64,000 nucleotides of DNA from Cognatishimia sp. MH4019 (GCF_020177595.1 NZ_JAHTBL010000005.1:238608-302607); one strand, 5' to 3'; shown: positions 44,524 to 53,964, counted from the stretch's first letter. Numbers and translations are program-made. Notes: generated from the letters alone by a model not told the origin.

Positions 44524-46316
44524 GTGTCGGCGTCCTCCTTGGCCTCCAGATTGAACAACGCCCGATAGATCGCGTTGGTTTCCATCAGCACCTCATGGGT
44601 GTCGAACGCCACCAGTTTACCATGATCCAGCAACAAAACCCGGTCGACCCATTGCAGCGTTGAAGGCCGGTGCGTGACGAAAAGGATGGTGCTCTGAGTC
44701 GCGCTGTCCACCGTGGCCTGCATAATCTTATGCTCGTTTGCCCCGTCCAGCGCGCTGGTTGCTTCGTCGTAGATGTAGATCTTGGCGTGTTTGACCATCG
44801 CCCGCGCGATGCCCACGCGCTGCTTTTGCCCACCCGACAAGGAGGCCCCGTTCGGCCCGATCTCGCTGTCCAGACCGTCCGGCATGTCATCGGCGAAGGC
44901 GCTGACCATCGCGCGATCTGCCGCCGCCGCGATCTCGTAATCCGTCGCATCGGGATTGCCGTCGCGGATGTTGTTGCGGATCGTGCCGTCAAACAGGAAC
45001 ACATCCTGCGAGATCAGCGCAATCGCGTCCCGCATCGCATCCGGGGTCACCTCGGCCAAATCCTGCCCCCCGATCGAAATCACGCCCTTGGTCGGCGCGT
45101 AAAACCGCTGCACCAGATCAATCAGCGTGGTTTTTCCCGCGCCCGAGCGGCCCACAACCGCGATCCGCTCCCCCGGCTTGGTCTCAAAACTCAGATCATG
45201 CAGCGCGGCGGCTTCCGCATTGTAGCGGAACGACACGCCGTCAAACTTCAACGCGCTCGACCGCCCCTCCAGCGTCGCCGTCCCGGTTCGCGCGTCCCCA
45301 TCCGACGAGGCGAAAAGCCCATACATCTGCCCCACCTGCACCAGCGATTTCTGGATCATCACCCAGTTCTGCGAGACCCGCTCCGCCGGTTGGTAGGCCA
45401 GCAAAAACGCCGTGATGAACGCCGTGAAATCCCCCGCCGTGCGGGTGCCCTGGCCGGTCTGCCAGGACGCATAGAGGATGAACAAACCGATCGCGAGGCC
45501 GCCCAGAAACTCCATCAACGGGATTGTGAGGGATGTCGTCTTCGCGATCCCCAGCATCCGATCTTCCAGCGCGTTCACCGCGGCTGCGAATTTCGACTTG
45601 GATTTCTCCTCCAACCCATAGCTCTTGACCGTCTTGATCCCCTCGAACGCCTCCGCGCCGACCGATTGGATCTTGCCCTGCAGCTCGGTTTCCTCTGCCG
45701 CGACCGCCTTGATCCGGCGCGTCAAAAGCGCGACCAGCCCGAAAATCAGCGGAAACAGCACCGCGAGAGAGATCGACATCAACGGATCGGTGTAGATCAT
45801 CACCGCGACCAGCCCGATCAGGGTCAGCACATCCGTGGACAGCTTGTTGAGCACTGTCGTCACGATCAAGCCTGCCGCGCGCCCGAACAGCATCACCTCG
45901 GCCATGTGTTTGGCCGCGTGTTTGCCCGCAAAATACGGCACCGATTTCGCGACCATCGCTTTGAACGTGGCCTTCTGGTAGAACGCCGCGACCGACCGCG
46001 TGAACTTCGTGCCGATCACCACATTGGCGTATTCAAAGCCGCTTTTGCCGATGCTCACCACCGCCAGCAGCGCGGCCACCTGATAGGCCGCTGTCGCGCT
46101 GCCCGCCACGAAAACCTCGTTCACGATCAGCTTGGTCGAATAGGCCAGCGCCGCGGTGAACCCGGCGACACCGAACATGCAAATCAATGATCCCAGATAC
46201 AGCTTCCAGTGACGCGGCAGCGCCTCGCCCAGCAGGCGCCGGGCAATCTGAAGCGATGTCATATCGGTGGAGGGGTCGGCCATGCGTGAAGGCATCCAAG
46301 GTTGCTGCGCACTCAT
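44520..46316 (-). CDS. ABC exporter, fused permease and ATPase
   Basis: A 598-residue half-transporter of the MsbA/HlyB type. Six helices occupy about residues 35-330 (GSLICMFGVAGFTAALAYS and others). The nucleotide-binding domain has GRSGAGKTTL, LSGGQKQRVGIARAM and IYIYDEATSALD, so it should be active as a dimer. Similarity to MsbA suggests lipid or drug export, but the substrate is not readable. It is divergent from the HTH regulator at 46389 with a 72-base spacer. Confidence 0.93.
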   Translation of the reverse strand: MSAQQPWMPSRMADPSTDMTSLQIARRLLGEALPRHWKLYLGSLICMFGVAGFTAALAYSTKLIVNEVFVAGSATAAYQVAALLAVVSIGKSGFEYANVVIGTKFTRSVAAFYQKATFKAMVAKSVPYFAGKHAAKHMAEVMLFGRAAGLIVTTVLNKLSTDVLTLIGLVAVMIYTDPLMSISLAVLFPLIFGLVALLTRRIKAVAAEETELQGKIQSVGAEAFEGIKTVKSYGLEEKSKSKFAAAVNALEDRMLGIAKTTSLTIPLMEFLGGLAIGLFILYASWQTGQGTRTAGDFTAFITAFLLAYQPAERVSQNWVMIQKSLVQVGQMYGLFASSDGDARTGTATLEGRSSALKFDGVSFRYNAEAAALHDLSFETKPGERIAVVGRSGAGKTTLIDLVQRFYAPTKGVISIGGQDLAEVTPDAMRDAIALISQDVFLFDGTIRNNIRDGNPDATDYEIAAAADRAMVSAFADDMPDGLDSEIGPNGASLSGGQKQRVGIARAMVKHAKIYIYDEATSALDGANEHKIMQATVDSATQSTILFVTHRPSTLQWVDRVLLLDHGKLVAFDTHEVLMETNAIYRALFNLEAKEDADT

Positions 46317-46388
46317 ATGATGATTGAGGGGCCAAACTCAAGCAATCCCAGTTGAATGCAAAGCACCCTTCGGCCTAGGCTCGCCCCT

Positions 46389-47333
46389 ATGAACGACGCC
46401 GCCCCCGACTATTTGACCACGAAAGAGCTGGCCGCATTGCTGCGGCTGAGCGAACGCAAGGTCTATGACCTCGCCTCTGGAGGAGAGGTGCCGTGCACCC
46501 GCGTCGTGGGCAAGCTGCTCTTTCCCCGGGCCGAGGTGATGGCCTGGATCGACGGCAACCGCTCTGGCCCTGAAACCGTGCCGACGCCATTGCCCGGCAT
46601 TTTCGCAGGCAGCCATGACCCGCTGCTTGATTGGGCCTTGCGCGAAAGCGGCTCTGGCCTGGCCGCGTTTTATGATGGCAGTCACGATGGGCTAACCCGC
46701 GTGGCCAGCCGCCAGGCCATGGGCTGCGGCCTGCATATCCGCGAAACAGACGGATGGAACGCCGCAACCGTCGCCACTCAACTCGCCAACATCCCCGTCG
46801 TGCTGGTGGAGTTCGCCAAGCGCCAGCGTGGCCTGATCGTCGCTGCCGGCAATCCACATGGCATCACCGGCATTGCCGATCTCGCCCCCATATCCGCAGG
46901 GCCGACCGCATCCACAGACACCACCGCATCTGCACGCCCTGCATCGCTCCGCTTTGCGCGCCGTCAGGAAAGCGCCGCCAGCCACCGCATGTTTGCCGAC
47001 CTAGCCCGCGAGGTCGGCATCGATGCAGCGGCCCTTGCAGGGCCGACCCAACCCATGCGCACCGAAGGCGATGTGGCTGCCGCCATCGCCGAAGGCAAAG
47101 CCGATGTGGGCTTCGGGATCGCGGCCAGCGCCGCCCAGATGCGTCTTGATTTCATCCCTTTGCTGACCGAACGCTATGACCTTCTGGTCTGGCGCGCGGC
47201 ATGGTTCGATCCGCCATTTCAGGCGGTCCTTCAGTTCCTGCGGTCCGCCGATCTTGCCGCCCGCGCAGCCGAACTTGGCGGCTATGATCTTTCCGACCTT
47301 GGGCGCGTGCATTTCAACGGGGACGCAAGCTAA
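46389..47333 (+). CDS. HTH plus periplasmic-binding-fold regulator, candidate tungstate/molybdate sensor
   Basis: A 314-residue protein from ATG 46389. An excisionase-type MerR-like HTH comes first (YLTTKELAALLRLSERKVYDLASGGEVPCTRVVGKLLFPRAEV), then a substrate-binding-like domain (about residues 85-314, with SHDPLLDWALRES and ADVGFGIAASAAQM). Such two-domain proteins occur near ABC transporters for molybdate or tungstate and sense the oxyanion. It is convergent with tupA and shares the neighbourhood with a formate dehydrogenase, supporting a role in W/Mo supply. Confidence 0.75.
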   Translation: MNDAAPDYLTTKELAALLRLSERKVYDLASGGEVPCTRVVGKLLFPRAEVMAWIDGNRSGPETVPTPLPGIFAGSHDPLLDWALRESGSGLAAFYDGSHDGLTRVASRQAMGCGLHIRETDGWNAATVATQLANIPVVLVEFAKRQRGLIVAAGNPHGITGIADLAPISAGPTASTDTTASARPASLRFARRQESAASHRMFADLAREVGIDAAALAGPTQPMRTEGDVAAAIAEGKADVGFGIAASAAQMRLDFIPLLTERYDLLVWRAAWFDPPFQAVLQFLRSADLAARAAELGGYDLSDLGRVHFNGDAS

Positions 47334-47444
47334 CGCATCCCACGAAAACCTTAAGAAATCGTTGAAAAACAGGGCGCTTCAGCGTTAACCTGTATTATGT
47401 TAAGTTGCTGAAAATAAAAGGTAATGATATCAAAGCAGGGCCTT

Positions 47445-47471
47445 TAAAAACAGGGTTTCGCACGCGAAACC
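47445..47471 (-). terminator. Rho-independent terminator after tupA
   Basis: Arms GGTTTCG (47454-47460) and CGAAACC (47465-47471) with a four-base loop. The TAAAAA at 47445-47450 gives a U run on the minus strand, so the hairpin ends the tup transcript. Confidence 0.75.
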
Positions 47472-47478
47472 GTCCCGC

Positions 47479-48297
47479 TCAGCTGCCCGGTGCGTTCGGG
47501 AAAAACAGCTGCTGCCCATCGACCTGATACGCGGCAATTGCCGCCTGTCCCTGGGCGCCGATCAGCCAATCCACAAACGCCTGACCGTCCTCGGCTTTGA
47601 CGTTTTCATGCCGCTCCGGGTTCACCAGAATGACGCCATATTGGTTGAACATCCGCTGGTCGCCTTCGACCACCACGTCATGCGCGCCTTTGTTGCCAAA
47701 CGCGATCCATGTGGCGCGGTCCGTCATCACATAAGCCCCCATTCCGGTGCCCGTGTTCAGCGTTGCGCCCATGCCCGATCCAGTCTCGCGATACCACGTG
47801 CCAGAGGCCGCGCTCACGTCGATCCCCGCCGCGTCCCACAAGCGCAGTTCCGCCTTATGGGTCCCGCTGTCATCCCCGCGTGAGGCAAAGGGGGCTTCGG
47901 CCTCCGCGATCTTGCCGAGTGCTGCGACCACGTCCGACGATCCGGCAATCCCTGCAGGGTCCTCCGCCGGGCCGACAATCACGAAGTCATTATACATGAC
48001 GTCAAAGCGCTGCACGCCAAACCCGTCGGCCACGAACGCCTCTTCCGATGGTTTGGAGTGCACAAGCAGGACGTCTCCGTCGCCGTTCATCGCATTGCGG
48101 ATCGCCTGCCCCGTGCCGACCGCAACCACGCGCACTTCGATGCCGGTCTCATCCAGAAACTGCGGCAGGATCGCGTCCAGCAGCCCCGAATTCTGGGTCG
48201 AGGTCGTGGACTGCACCGTGATGAAGCGTTCCGCAGCGAAACCCGCAACGGGCAGCGCAAGCGACAGGGCAATGCCAAGAATCAGACGTGTGAACAT
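47479..48297 (-). CDS. tupA: Tungstate ABC transporter, periplasmic binding protein
   Basis: A 272-residue protein with a signal peptide (MFTRLILGIALSLALPVAGFAAE). TupA-like motifs: TTSTQNSGLLDAILPQF, DVLLVHSKPSE, FASRGDDSGTHKAELRLW, and GAYVMTDRATWIAF, which match the oxyanion pocket of the tungstate-binding group rather than ModA. It delivers WO4 to TupBC. It is last in the tupB-tupC-tupA unit on the minus strand. Confidence 0.88.
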   Translation of the reverse strand: MFTRLILGIALSLALPVAGFAAERFITVQSTTSTQNSGLLDAILPQFLDETGIEVRVVAVGTGQAIRNAMNGDGDVLLVHSKPSEEAFVADGFGVQRFDVMYNDFVIVGPAEDPAGIAGSSDVVAALGKIAEAEAPFASRGDDSGTHKAELRLWDAAGIDVSAASGTWYRETGSGMGATLNTGTGMGAYVMTDRATWIAFGNKGAHDVVVEGDQRMFNQYGVILVNPERHENVKAEDGQAFVDWLIGAQGQAAIAAYQVDGQQLFFPNAPGS

Positions 48298-48314
48298 GGG
48301 GGGCTCCTATAAGG

Positions 48315-49034
48315 CTAAATCGGCAGATCGCCGCGCAGATACCCGGCAGCCACGGCGCTGTCGGGGGTGGCGAAGAACGTATCGGTAGGCTGGTGGCAAG
48401 CCACGCGCCCGTGATGCAGAAAGACGATATCCCGGCCCAGACGCTTGGCCTGGCCCAGATCATGGGTGACCATCACGATGCGGGTTCCGTGGCTTGCGGC
48501 GCGCAGGACCATCGCTTCGATGGCTTGGGTGGCCGACGGATCAAGGCTCGAGGTCGGCTCGTCCAGAAAGAGGATCTCTGGATCCGTGGCAAGCGCGCGG
48601 ATCAGGGCCAAGCGCTGTTGCTCGCCGCCCGACAGGGTCCGCGCGGCTTGTTTGGCTTTGCCCGCCAACCCCGCCTCATGCAGGAAGTCCAACGCCAGCT
48701 TCCGCCGTTTCGCGCGCGAAACGCCTGCCGCACGCAGGGCATAATCCATATTTGCCAGAACCGAGCGGCGCAGCAGCACCGGCTTTTGAAAAACCATCGC
48801 CTGCCGCGTGGCGGGCGTACTGATCTGGCCCGCATGGGGCGTCAGCAACCCGTGGAGCAAGCGCAAGGTCAGGCTCTTGCCCGCGCCATTGGGGCCAAGG
48901 ATCATCGTCGGCCCTTCGCCGTCCAGACGCAGAAGCGGGATGTCGACCTTGGTCTGCCCGTCGATCTCGAACCGCAGCCCATGGGCCGCGAGGGAGGTCT
49001 TGGCGACCGGCTTTTCTTCCAGCAGATCACGCAT
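48315..49034 (-). CDS. tupC: Tungstate ABC transporter, ATPase
   Basis: A 239-residue ATPase with GPNGAGKSLTLRLLHGL (Walker A), LSGGEQQRLALIRALA (signature) and EILFLDEPTSSLD (Walker B). ATG 49034 is preferred over TTG 49040; it overlaps the tupB stop by 8 bases. It powers uptake with TupB. It is short, with no C-terminal TOBE domain, unlike ModC. Confidence 0.88.
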   Translation of the reverse strand: MRDLLEEKPVAKTSLAAHGLRFEIDGQTKVDIPLLRLDGEGPTMILGPNGAGKSLTLRLLHGLLTPHAGQISTPATRQAMVFQKPVLLRRSVLANMDYALRAAGVSRAKRRKLALDFLHEAGLAGKAKQAARTLSGGEQQRLALIRALATDPEILFLDEPTSSLDPSATQAIEAMVLRAASHGTRIVMVTHDLGQAKRLGRDIVFLHHGRVACHQPTDTFFATPDSAVAAGYLRGDLPI

Positions 49035-49734
49035 AAGCAATGCTCCGCGCGCGCAAGCCGACGGTGCTGACAGCGGCGTTCACCGCGATGGCCAGAAGGA
49101 TCAGGATCGTGCCCAAAGCCAGCGCCAGCGCGAGGTTCCCCTTAGAGGTCTCCAACGCGATGGTGGTGGTCATGGTCCGGGTCACATGGTTGATGTTGCC
49201 GCCCACGATAATGACCGCGCCGACCTCGGCGATGGCGCGGCCGAACCCGGCCAGGAAGGCGGTCATCAGGGCATAACGGGCATCAAAAAGAAGGGTCGGG
49301 ATCTTGGCACTGGCGCTCACCCCGAGGGAGCGGAGCTGCTCGGCATATTCAGCGTCCAGACCTTCGATGGTCTGGCGGGTAATCGCAGCGATGATGGGGG
49401 TCACAAGAATCACCTGAGCGACGATCATCGCGGTGGGCGTATAGAGCAATTGCAGCACCCCGAGAGGGCCTGCGTTGGAGAGCATCAGATAGACCATCAA
49501 ACCGACCACGACCGGCGGCAGACCCATCAGCGCGTTGAGCAGAACCACCACCACGTTTCGCCCGCGAAACCGGGTCACGGCGAGGGCGGCGCCGAGAGGC
49601 ATGGCGATGCAGGCGGCGATGATCACGGCTGTCAGAGAGACTTGCAGCGACAAGGCAACGATCGCCCAGAGCTCGGCGTCGCCTTGAAGGATGAGACCCA
49701 TTGCGTGGGTGAAAGAAGATGCAAAATCCTGCAT
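49027..49734 (-). CDS. tupB: Tungstate ABC transporter, permease
   Basis: A 235-residue membrane permease with about five helices. The EAA-like loop is AEQLRSLGVSASAKIPTL (about 135-155), and GFGRAIAEVGAVIIVGGNI is the TupB/WtpB-type segment. It is first gene of the unit and starts just downstream of an inverted repeat (49731-49780). Confidence 0.88.
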   Translation of the reverse strand: MQDFASSFTHAMGLILQGDAELWAIVALSLQVSLTAVIIAACIAMPLGAALAVTRFRGRNVVVVLLNALMGLPPVVVGLMVYLMLSNAGPLGVLQLLYTPTAMIVAQVILVTPIIAAITRQTIEGLDAEYAEQLRSLGVSASAKIPTLLFDARYALMTAFLAGFGRAIAEVGAVIIVGGNINHVTRTMTTTIALETSKGNLALALALGTILILLAIAVNAAVSTVGLRARSIAYA

Positions 49735-49780
49735 AATTCTACCGAGAATCTATTTATCTTCGGATTATGGGAAGAATTGC
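49731..49780. promoter_or_regulatory. Inverted repeat in the tupB promoter region
   Basis: GCATAATTCTACC (49731-49743) faces GGAAGAATTGC (49770-49780); AATTCT at 49735-49740 and AGAATT at 49773-49778 are exact inverted arms. The site lies just upstream of tupB on the minus strand, as expected for an oxyanion-responsive repressor. Confidence 0.4.
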
Positions 49781-49906
49781 ATATCTGTACAAGCTGAGTC
49801 CCGCGACGTGCTGTCTCAGTCTGACGAATGTCGCACGCGTCCGTTCCTTATTTTCACCCGATTCCTGCGCAAGACTGCGGGCAACCCTAGGCAATCAGGT
49901 GATCCT

Positions 49907-50386
49907 ATGCCCGAAACTACCCTTCCGACGCGCCCCATCTGGGGTCTGACCGGCTTTTTCGTTGGCGTCGCCGCGATTGCTTTGGCGATGGCGGTGCTGA
50001 ACGGCGTCTTCGATGCGCCCGCGAAATCCACTGCAACCGTGATCGGCGAATTTGCCGCCGAGATACGCAATTCGGCCCGTGCTGCGTTGAACGACATGCC
50101 TACGGTCCCCCCTATGATTGAGGCAGGCAGGAGCGGGCGCGACATCGCGATGCTACTGGTCCCCGTTTTGGCCGGGATCGCAGCAATTTGCGGTGCTGTC
50201 GGCTTGTTCCGCCACGAAAACCGGAGCCTGCCAATGCTTGCCATTGGCGCAGGCAGCGCAGCTGTGGTGCTGCAATTCGCAATGTGGCTGGCCCTGCTGA
50301 TCTGCGGAGTGATCCTGATCACCAGCATCCTGACGTCAATGAACGGGATCTTGGGCTTTAGCGTCTTTGACTGGTTCAGCGGCTAG
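49907..50386 (+). CDS. Hypothetical membrane protein
   Basis: A 159-residue protein from the ATG at 49907. It has about four hydrophobic helices (residues about 12-32, 75-95, 105-130, 132-152). No family recognised. It is divergent from tupB, and its position just before the IS1182 copy is incidental. High-GC codon use is that of the host. Confidence 0.65.
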   Translation: MPETTLPTRPIWGLTGFFVGVAAIALAMAVLNGVFDAPAKSTATVIGEFAAEIRNSARAALNDMPTVPPMIEAGRSGRDIAMLLVPVLAGIAAICGAVGLFRHENRSLPMLAIGAGSAAVVLQFAMWLALLICGVILITSILTSMNGILGFSVFDWFSG

Positions 50387-50456
50387 AAGCTTGGCGGACG
50401 GTCGCTTGACAAAGAACTTCTGACTGTTTGCTATTGCGGCGAATAGCGGGTTTGCA

Positions 50457-52009
50457 GCCGATTTTGTTGAAAAACTCTTCTTTTCTGACGCTTTGGTTTG
50501 CGTCATCGCGTTAATTTACTGGGATGTCCGAAGTAGGACCGCGCTCTTACTCAAAGGCTGGGTCCATCGGCTTGAGCTTTGCCAGTTTCCGAAGGTTTTG
50601 GGCGATGGCTGCGAGCGTAAATTCGTCTTGAACGCCGCATGGGCCCCGTAATCGGAGCCGACCGAGACCAAGGATGCGTTTGAGGTGGGCAAAGAGCATT
50701 TCGACCTTTTTTCGTCGCGCCTGAGCCTTGGGATTGAAGTCTGAGGTGGTGCATCGACGGGCAAAGTCTCTGACGATCTCATATTTGTCGCGATGAACAG
50801 AACGCGTTTCGGCGTTGGGGCAGCACTTTGCCTTCAGCTCGCATCCTGCGCAGTCTGATTTCAGTGCCCGATAGTTTCTGGATTTCCAAACTGGCGCATT
50901 CCGTTTTGGGTCAGAATAGGTCCGCCATGTATGCCGCATCTCCTTGCCGCCCGGGCAAATGTAGCGGTCGTTTTCATCGTCCCACTTGAAGTCGGATCGA
51001 GAGAAGGTTCCGTCGGTCCGTTCACCCTTGTCGAAGACCGGGATGAAGGGAAGGATTTGGCGCTTCAGAGCGAGCCAGACCAGAGTGTCGGACGACCCGT
51101 AGGCCGTGTCTGCAGCGATCCAATCAGGCTTCACCCCAAAGCGCTCTTCGGTGCGGTCGAGCATCTTGCGCATTGCGCCGACCTCAGCGGTCTTGTTCGA
51201 CCGGCTTGCATCCACATCGACGATGATGCCGTGGTCCGTATCGATCAGATAATTGTCAGAATACGCAAAGAACGCGGGGCCTTTGCGCGCCGCTGTCCAT
51301 TGGCTGGCGGGGTCCGCATGCGCAGTAAACTTGGGCTTGGCTGTGGTCGCCGCTCCGAAGGCTTCGTCGTCCAGAGTGTCGAGGTACTCGCGCACCGCAC
51401 GGGGCGCATCGTCTGGGGCGATCTCACGCGCGGCCCAGTCCTCGGGATTGCTCGAGTTCTGCTTCTGAACATCGGCACTGATCAAACTGGCATCCACTGC
51501 GAAGCCCTGGCCACCAACCAAGCCTTCTTCCATGCAGCGCGCAACCGTCGTCTCGAACACATGGCGCAACAGGTCACTCTCGCGGAAACGACCATGACGG
51601 TTTTTGGAGAAGCTAGAATGATCCGGGATACGGTCGGTCAGATCTAGGCGACAGAACCAGCGATACGCCAGGTTCAAGTGAACTTCCTCGCAAAGCCGTC
51701 GCTCAGAGCGGATGCCAAAACAATAGCCAACCAGCAACATCCGGATCAGTAACTCAGGGTCGATGGATGGGCGACCAGTGTGGCTATAGAAGTCTGAAAG
51801 ATGCGCACGGATACTGCTCAGATCAACGAACCGATCAATAGACCGAAGCAAGTGATCTTGGGGGACATGATCTTCCAGCGAGAATTCGTAAAACAGCGCC
51901 GCTTGTGCCTCCTGCTTTGGTCCCATCATCGCCAAATCCCCCAATCAATAAAGGAATTGAATCAGCGATTACCACTTCGATCAAGCAAGAGTTTTTCAAC
52001 ACAATCAGC
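50457..52009 (-). mobile_element. IS1182-family insertion sequence, complete copy
   Basis: A 1553-bp element. The ends share an inverted repeat: TGTTGAAAAACTCTT at 50465-50479 against 51987-52001, extending outward with two mismatches (GCCGATTT versus GCTGATTG) to 50457 and 52009. It contains one transposase on the minus strand. The start end is identical to the partial copy at 63875-64000. No convincing target duplication was found. Confidence 0.9.
50547..51929 (-). CDS. IS1182-family transposase
   Basis: A 460-residue DDE transposase. The N-terminal domain (FSLEDHVPQDHLLRSIDRFVD, RPSIDPELLIRMLLVGYCFG) and the catalytic part (GFAVDASLISADVQ, DWIAADTAYGSSD, KKVEMLFAHLKRILGLGRL) are typical of IS1182. 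ATG 51929 (MMGPKQEA) is preferred over the TTG at 51944. The frame is uninterrupted, so it is probably active. Confidence 0.95.
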   Translation of the reverse strand: MMGPKQEAQAALFYEFSLEDHVPQDHLLRSIDRFVDLSSIRAHLSDFYSHTGRPSIDPELLIRMLLVGYCFGIRSERRLCEEVHLNLAYRWFCRLDLTDRIPDHSSFSKNRHGRFRESDLLRHVFETTVARCMEEGLVGGQGFAVDASLISADVQKQNSSNPEDWAAREIAPDDAPRAVREYLDTLDDEAFGAATTAKPKFTAHADPASQWTAARKGPAFFAYSDNYLIDTDHGIIVDVDASRSNKTAEVGAMRKMLDRTEERFGVKPDWIAADTAYGSSDTLVWLALKRQILPFIPVFDKGERTDGTFSRSDFKWDDENDRYICPGGKEMRHTWRTYSDPKRNAPVWKSRNYRALKSDCAGCELKAKCCPNAETRSVHRDKYEIVRDFARRCTTSDFNPKAQARRKKVEMLFAHLKRILGLGRLRLRGPCGVQDEFTLAAIAQNLRKLAKLKPMDPAFE

Positions 52010-52335
52010 CCGACTCTGCCGGATGCTGCATGTGGAATAAACGGCAGCGATGCGCAGTAGGCGGACATTGCAGAGTTTGTATAGATGTCGGCTCTGAGCC
52101 CACAGCGGAAGTAATGATTCCTCGCTGCGCGCGCACGCAGCACGGAAATTGCTGCGGGCACTTGGATTTTGGCGCGCGAAGGCGGCGGTGAAACAGGCCA
52201 TTCATTCGGGCTGCTACTAAGTTTGGAGCACAAACCCGCGGGTGGCAGGCCAGATACAATCAGGTTTGCGAGTAGCATTCCAACGTCAGCGCGGTGCTGA
52301 TGCTTGGGTTAGGAGGGCGGCAAGGAGGGCAAATC
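52010..52335. other. Intergenic region right of the IS
   Basis: About 326 bases without a supported gene. It is moderately GC-rich, with an AAGGAGGGC ribosome-binding site at its right end for the recombinase gene. Nothing else was recognised. Confidence 0.5.
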
Positions 52336-52968
52336 ATGCCTCGAGTCCAACTTCCTGCTGTCACCCCGAAACGTAAAGCCTGGAACAAGGGGCGGATCGT
52401 CGGCCAGAAGCGACCGCTGCTACCAAAACAGGTTTGGGCCATCCGAGCGCGACTGGAACTGGCGAACAACCTTCGCGATCTGGCGCTATTTAACGTGGCC
52501 ATCGACAGCAAGCTACGCGGGTGTGATCTGGTCAGGCTTTCTGTGGTCGATCTGGTCAAAGTGGACCGCGTCCGAGAACGTGTTTCAGTCATCCAGAGCA
52601 AAACCAAACGACCTGTTCAGTTTGAACTGACGGAAAACACAAGGGAAACTGTCCTGGCTTGGGTCAAATCACCCGAGATGTGGGCTTGCTCGTTCATGTT
52701 TCCCTGCCGCTTCCACGATCGACCGCATATTTCAACCCGTCAATATGGCCGGTTGGTGCACGATTGGGCGTCGTCAATTGGTCTGGAACCAAGCGGATAC
52801 GGAACGCATTCGCTTCGCCGAACCAAAGCTGCTGAGATCTACCGGAAAACAGGTAACCTGCGCGCGGTTCAGCTCTTGCCAGGACATACAAAGGTCGACA
52901 GCACGGTGCGCTACTTGGGAGTTGAACTCGAAGATGCACTAAGTATCGCCGAAAATATTGACCTTTAG
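52336..52968 (+). CDS. Tyrosine recombinase-like protein, catalytic domain
   Basis: A 210-residue protein from ATG 52336 (AAGGAGG upstream). It carries the catalytic fold without a long N-terminal arm domain: DSKLRGCDLVRLSV (Arg), THSLRRTKAAEIYR (H-x-x-R), LPGHTKVDSTVRYLGVE (GHTKV and nucleophile Tyr). It is short compared with XerC/D and island integrases, resembling small stand-alone integrase-like proteins. It sits beside the IS and could be a fragment or an independent recombinase. Confidence 0.8.
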   Translation: MPRVQLPAVTPKRKAWNKGRIVGQKRPLLPKQVWAIRARLELANNLRDLALFNVAIDSKLRGCDLVRLSVVDLVKVDRVRERVSVIQSKTKRPVQFELTENTRETVLAWVKSPEMWACSFMFPCRFHDRPHISTRQYGRLVHDWASSIGLEPSGYGTHSLRRTKAAEIYRKTGNLRAVQLLPGHTKVDSTVRYLGVELEDALSIAENIDL

Positions 52969-53163
52969 GCATTGGGCGAGCGGTTGATCCCGCTCGCCTT
53001 TGCGGGCCAACCCGCTGCAAGCGTCAGGTTTGACGTAAAATGACCAGCGCCGCCAAAATCTATTTGACGTCCGCTCGCCATAACCATCCCGGAACAGATA
53101 AAGTCGGGTGAATTGGCTGCCAGCTCCAAGTGGGTAATCACTCAGACGGCCAACCCTTTTAGC

Positions 53164-53844
53164 TCAAGTAGCGATACGGATGGCGGCGCAAAGTTCGGGG
53201 TGCAGAATCCAGTTCCCCGGCTTCTCTTCGTGTCCGGAATCACTGCAAAATCCAATTAGCGCAACTCTATCCATACTCGTTGAAGGCACCTTGGAACCTG
53301 TCTCTGTAGACAAATATCCAGCAATCATTCGACCCGCGCTTGTTAGCGCTTTTTTGGCCGAGGCAGTGGATTTGTAACTGCCCGCATTCGCGACCCTCTC
53401 CCCTGTCAGCCCGTCCGCTTCCGCCAGCGATAACGCCATCAACATGGCGCCTTGCGGTTTTGTCAGATTTACAGTGTTGAGGGCCTCCACGTATTCGTCG
53501 GATGTTGGTACCTGTGTCCCGGTGCTTGGATCTGTCCTTCGGTCCTCGCTCCTGCGGGTTTCACGCGCATCGATGACGCAATGCAAAGCGGCGATCGCGG
53601 CTTCTTCGGTCTTACCGGTTGCCTCGGCAATCAAACCACGGGCTTTCGTCGGCGGCTTTGGGAATGCCCGAGCCGTGTATACGCCCGCGACACAAGCGGA
53701 CTTGATCTGATATCGGCCATATTCGCCCATGCGGATCGACATAGGGGCTTCTTTATCGGTGTACTTGGCCTTCGATTTCTTCGACATAGCCGTGAAGACG
53801 CCACGTCCCGCATCTGATCTGTTCGGCGCTGTGTAGTCTGACAT
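53164..53844 (-). CDS. Hypothetical protein
   Basis: A 226-residue protein from ATG 53844 with an AGGAGACC ribosome-binding site. The N-terminus is basic and polar; the centre (PQGAMLMALSLAEADGLTGERVA, then GSYKSTASAKKAL) looks like a winged-helix-like bundle. Function not recognised. No signal peptide. Confidence 0.6.
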   Translation of the reverse strand: MSDYTAPNRSDAGRGVFTAMSKKSKAKYTDKEAPMSIRMGEYGRYQIKSACVAGVYTARAFPKPPTKARGLIAEATGKTEEAAIAALHCVIDARETRRSEDRRTDPSTGTQVPTSDEYVEALNTVNLTKPQGAMLMALSLAEADGLTGERVANAGSYKSTASAKKALTSAGRMIAGYLSTETGSKVPSTSMDRVALIGFCSDSGHEEKPGNWILHPELCAAIRIAT

Positions 53845-53964
53845 CGGCTGGTCTCCTGAGGATGGCAGGTCGCAGCGCCAGTTCGGTGGTTACCGATCCG
53901 GGCAATGGAACTGCTGCGTTAGTGGGTGGAAGAAAACTAAGAAACAAATGGCCGTCGGGCGATG

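Noticed and set aside
44670..46190. Long open frame opposite the ABC exporter
   Set aside because: Antisense shadow with Arg/Gln/His-rich composition and no ribosome-binding site.
52010..52335. Old IS remnant right of the IS1182 copy
   Set aside because: No transposase fragments or inverted repeats beyond those of the intact element could be seen.
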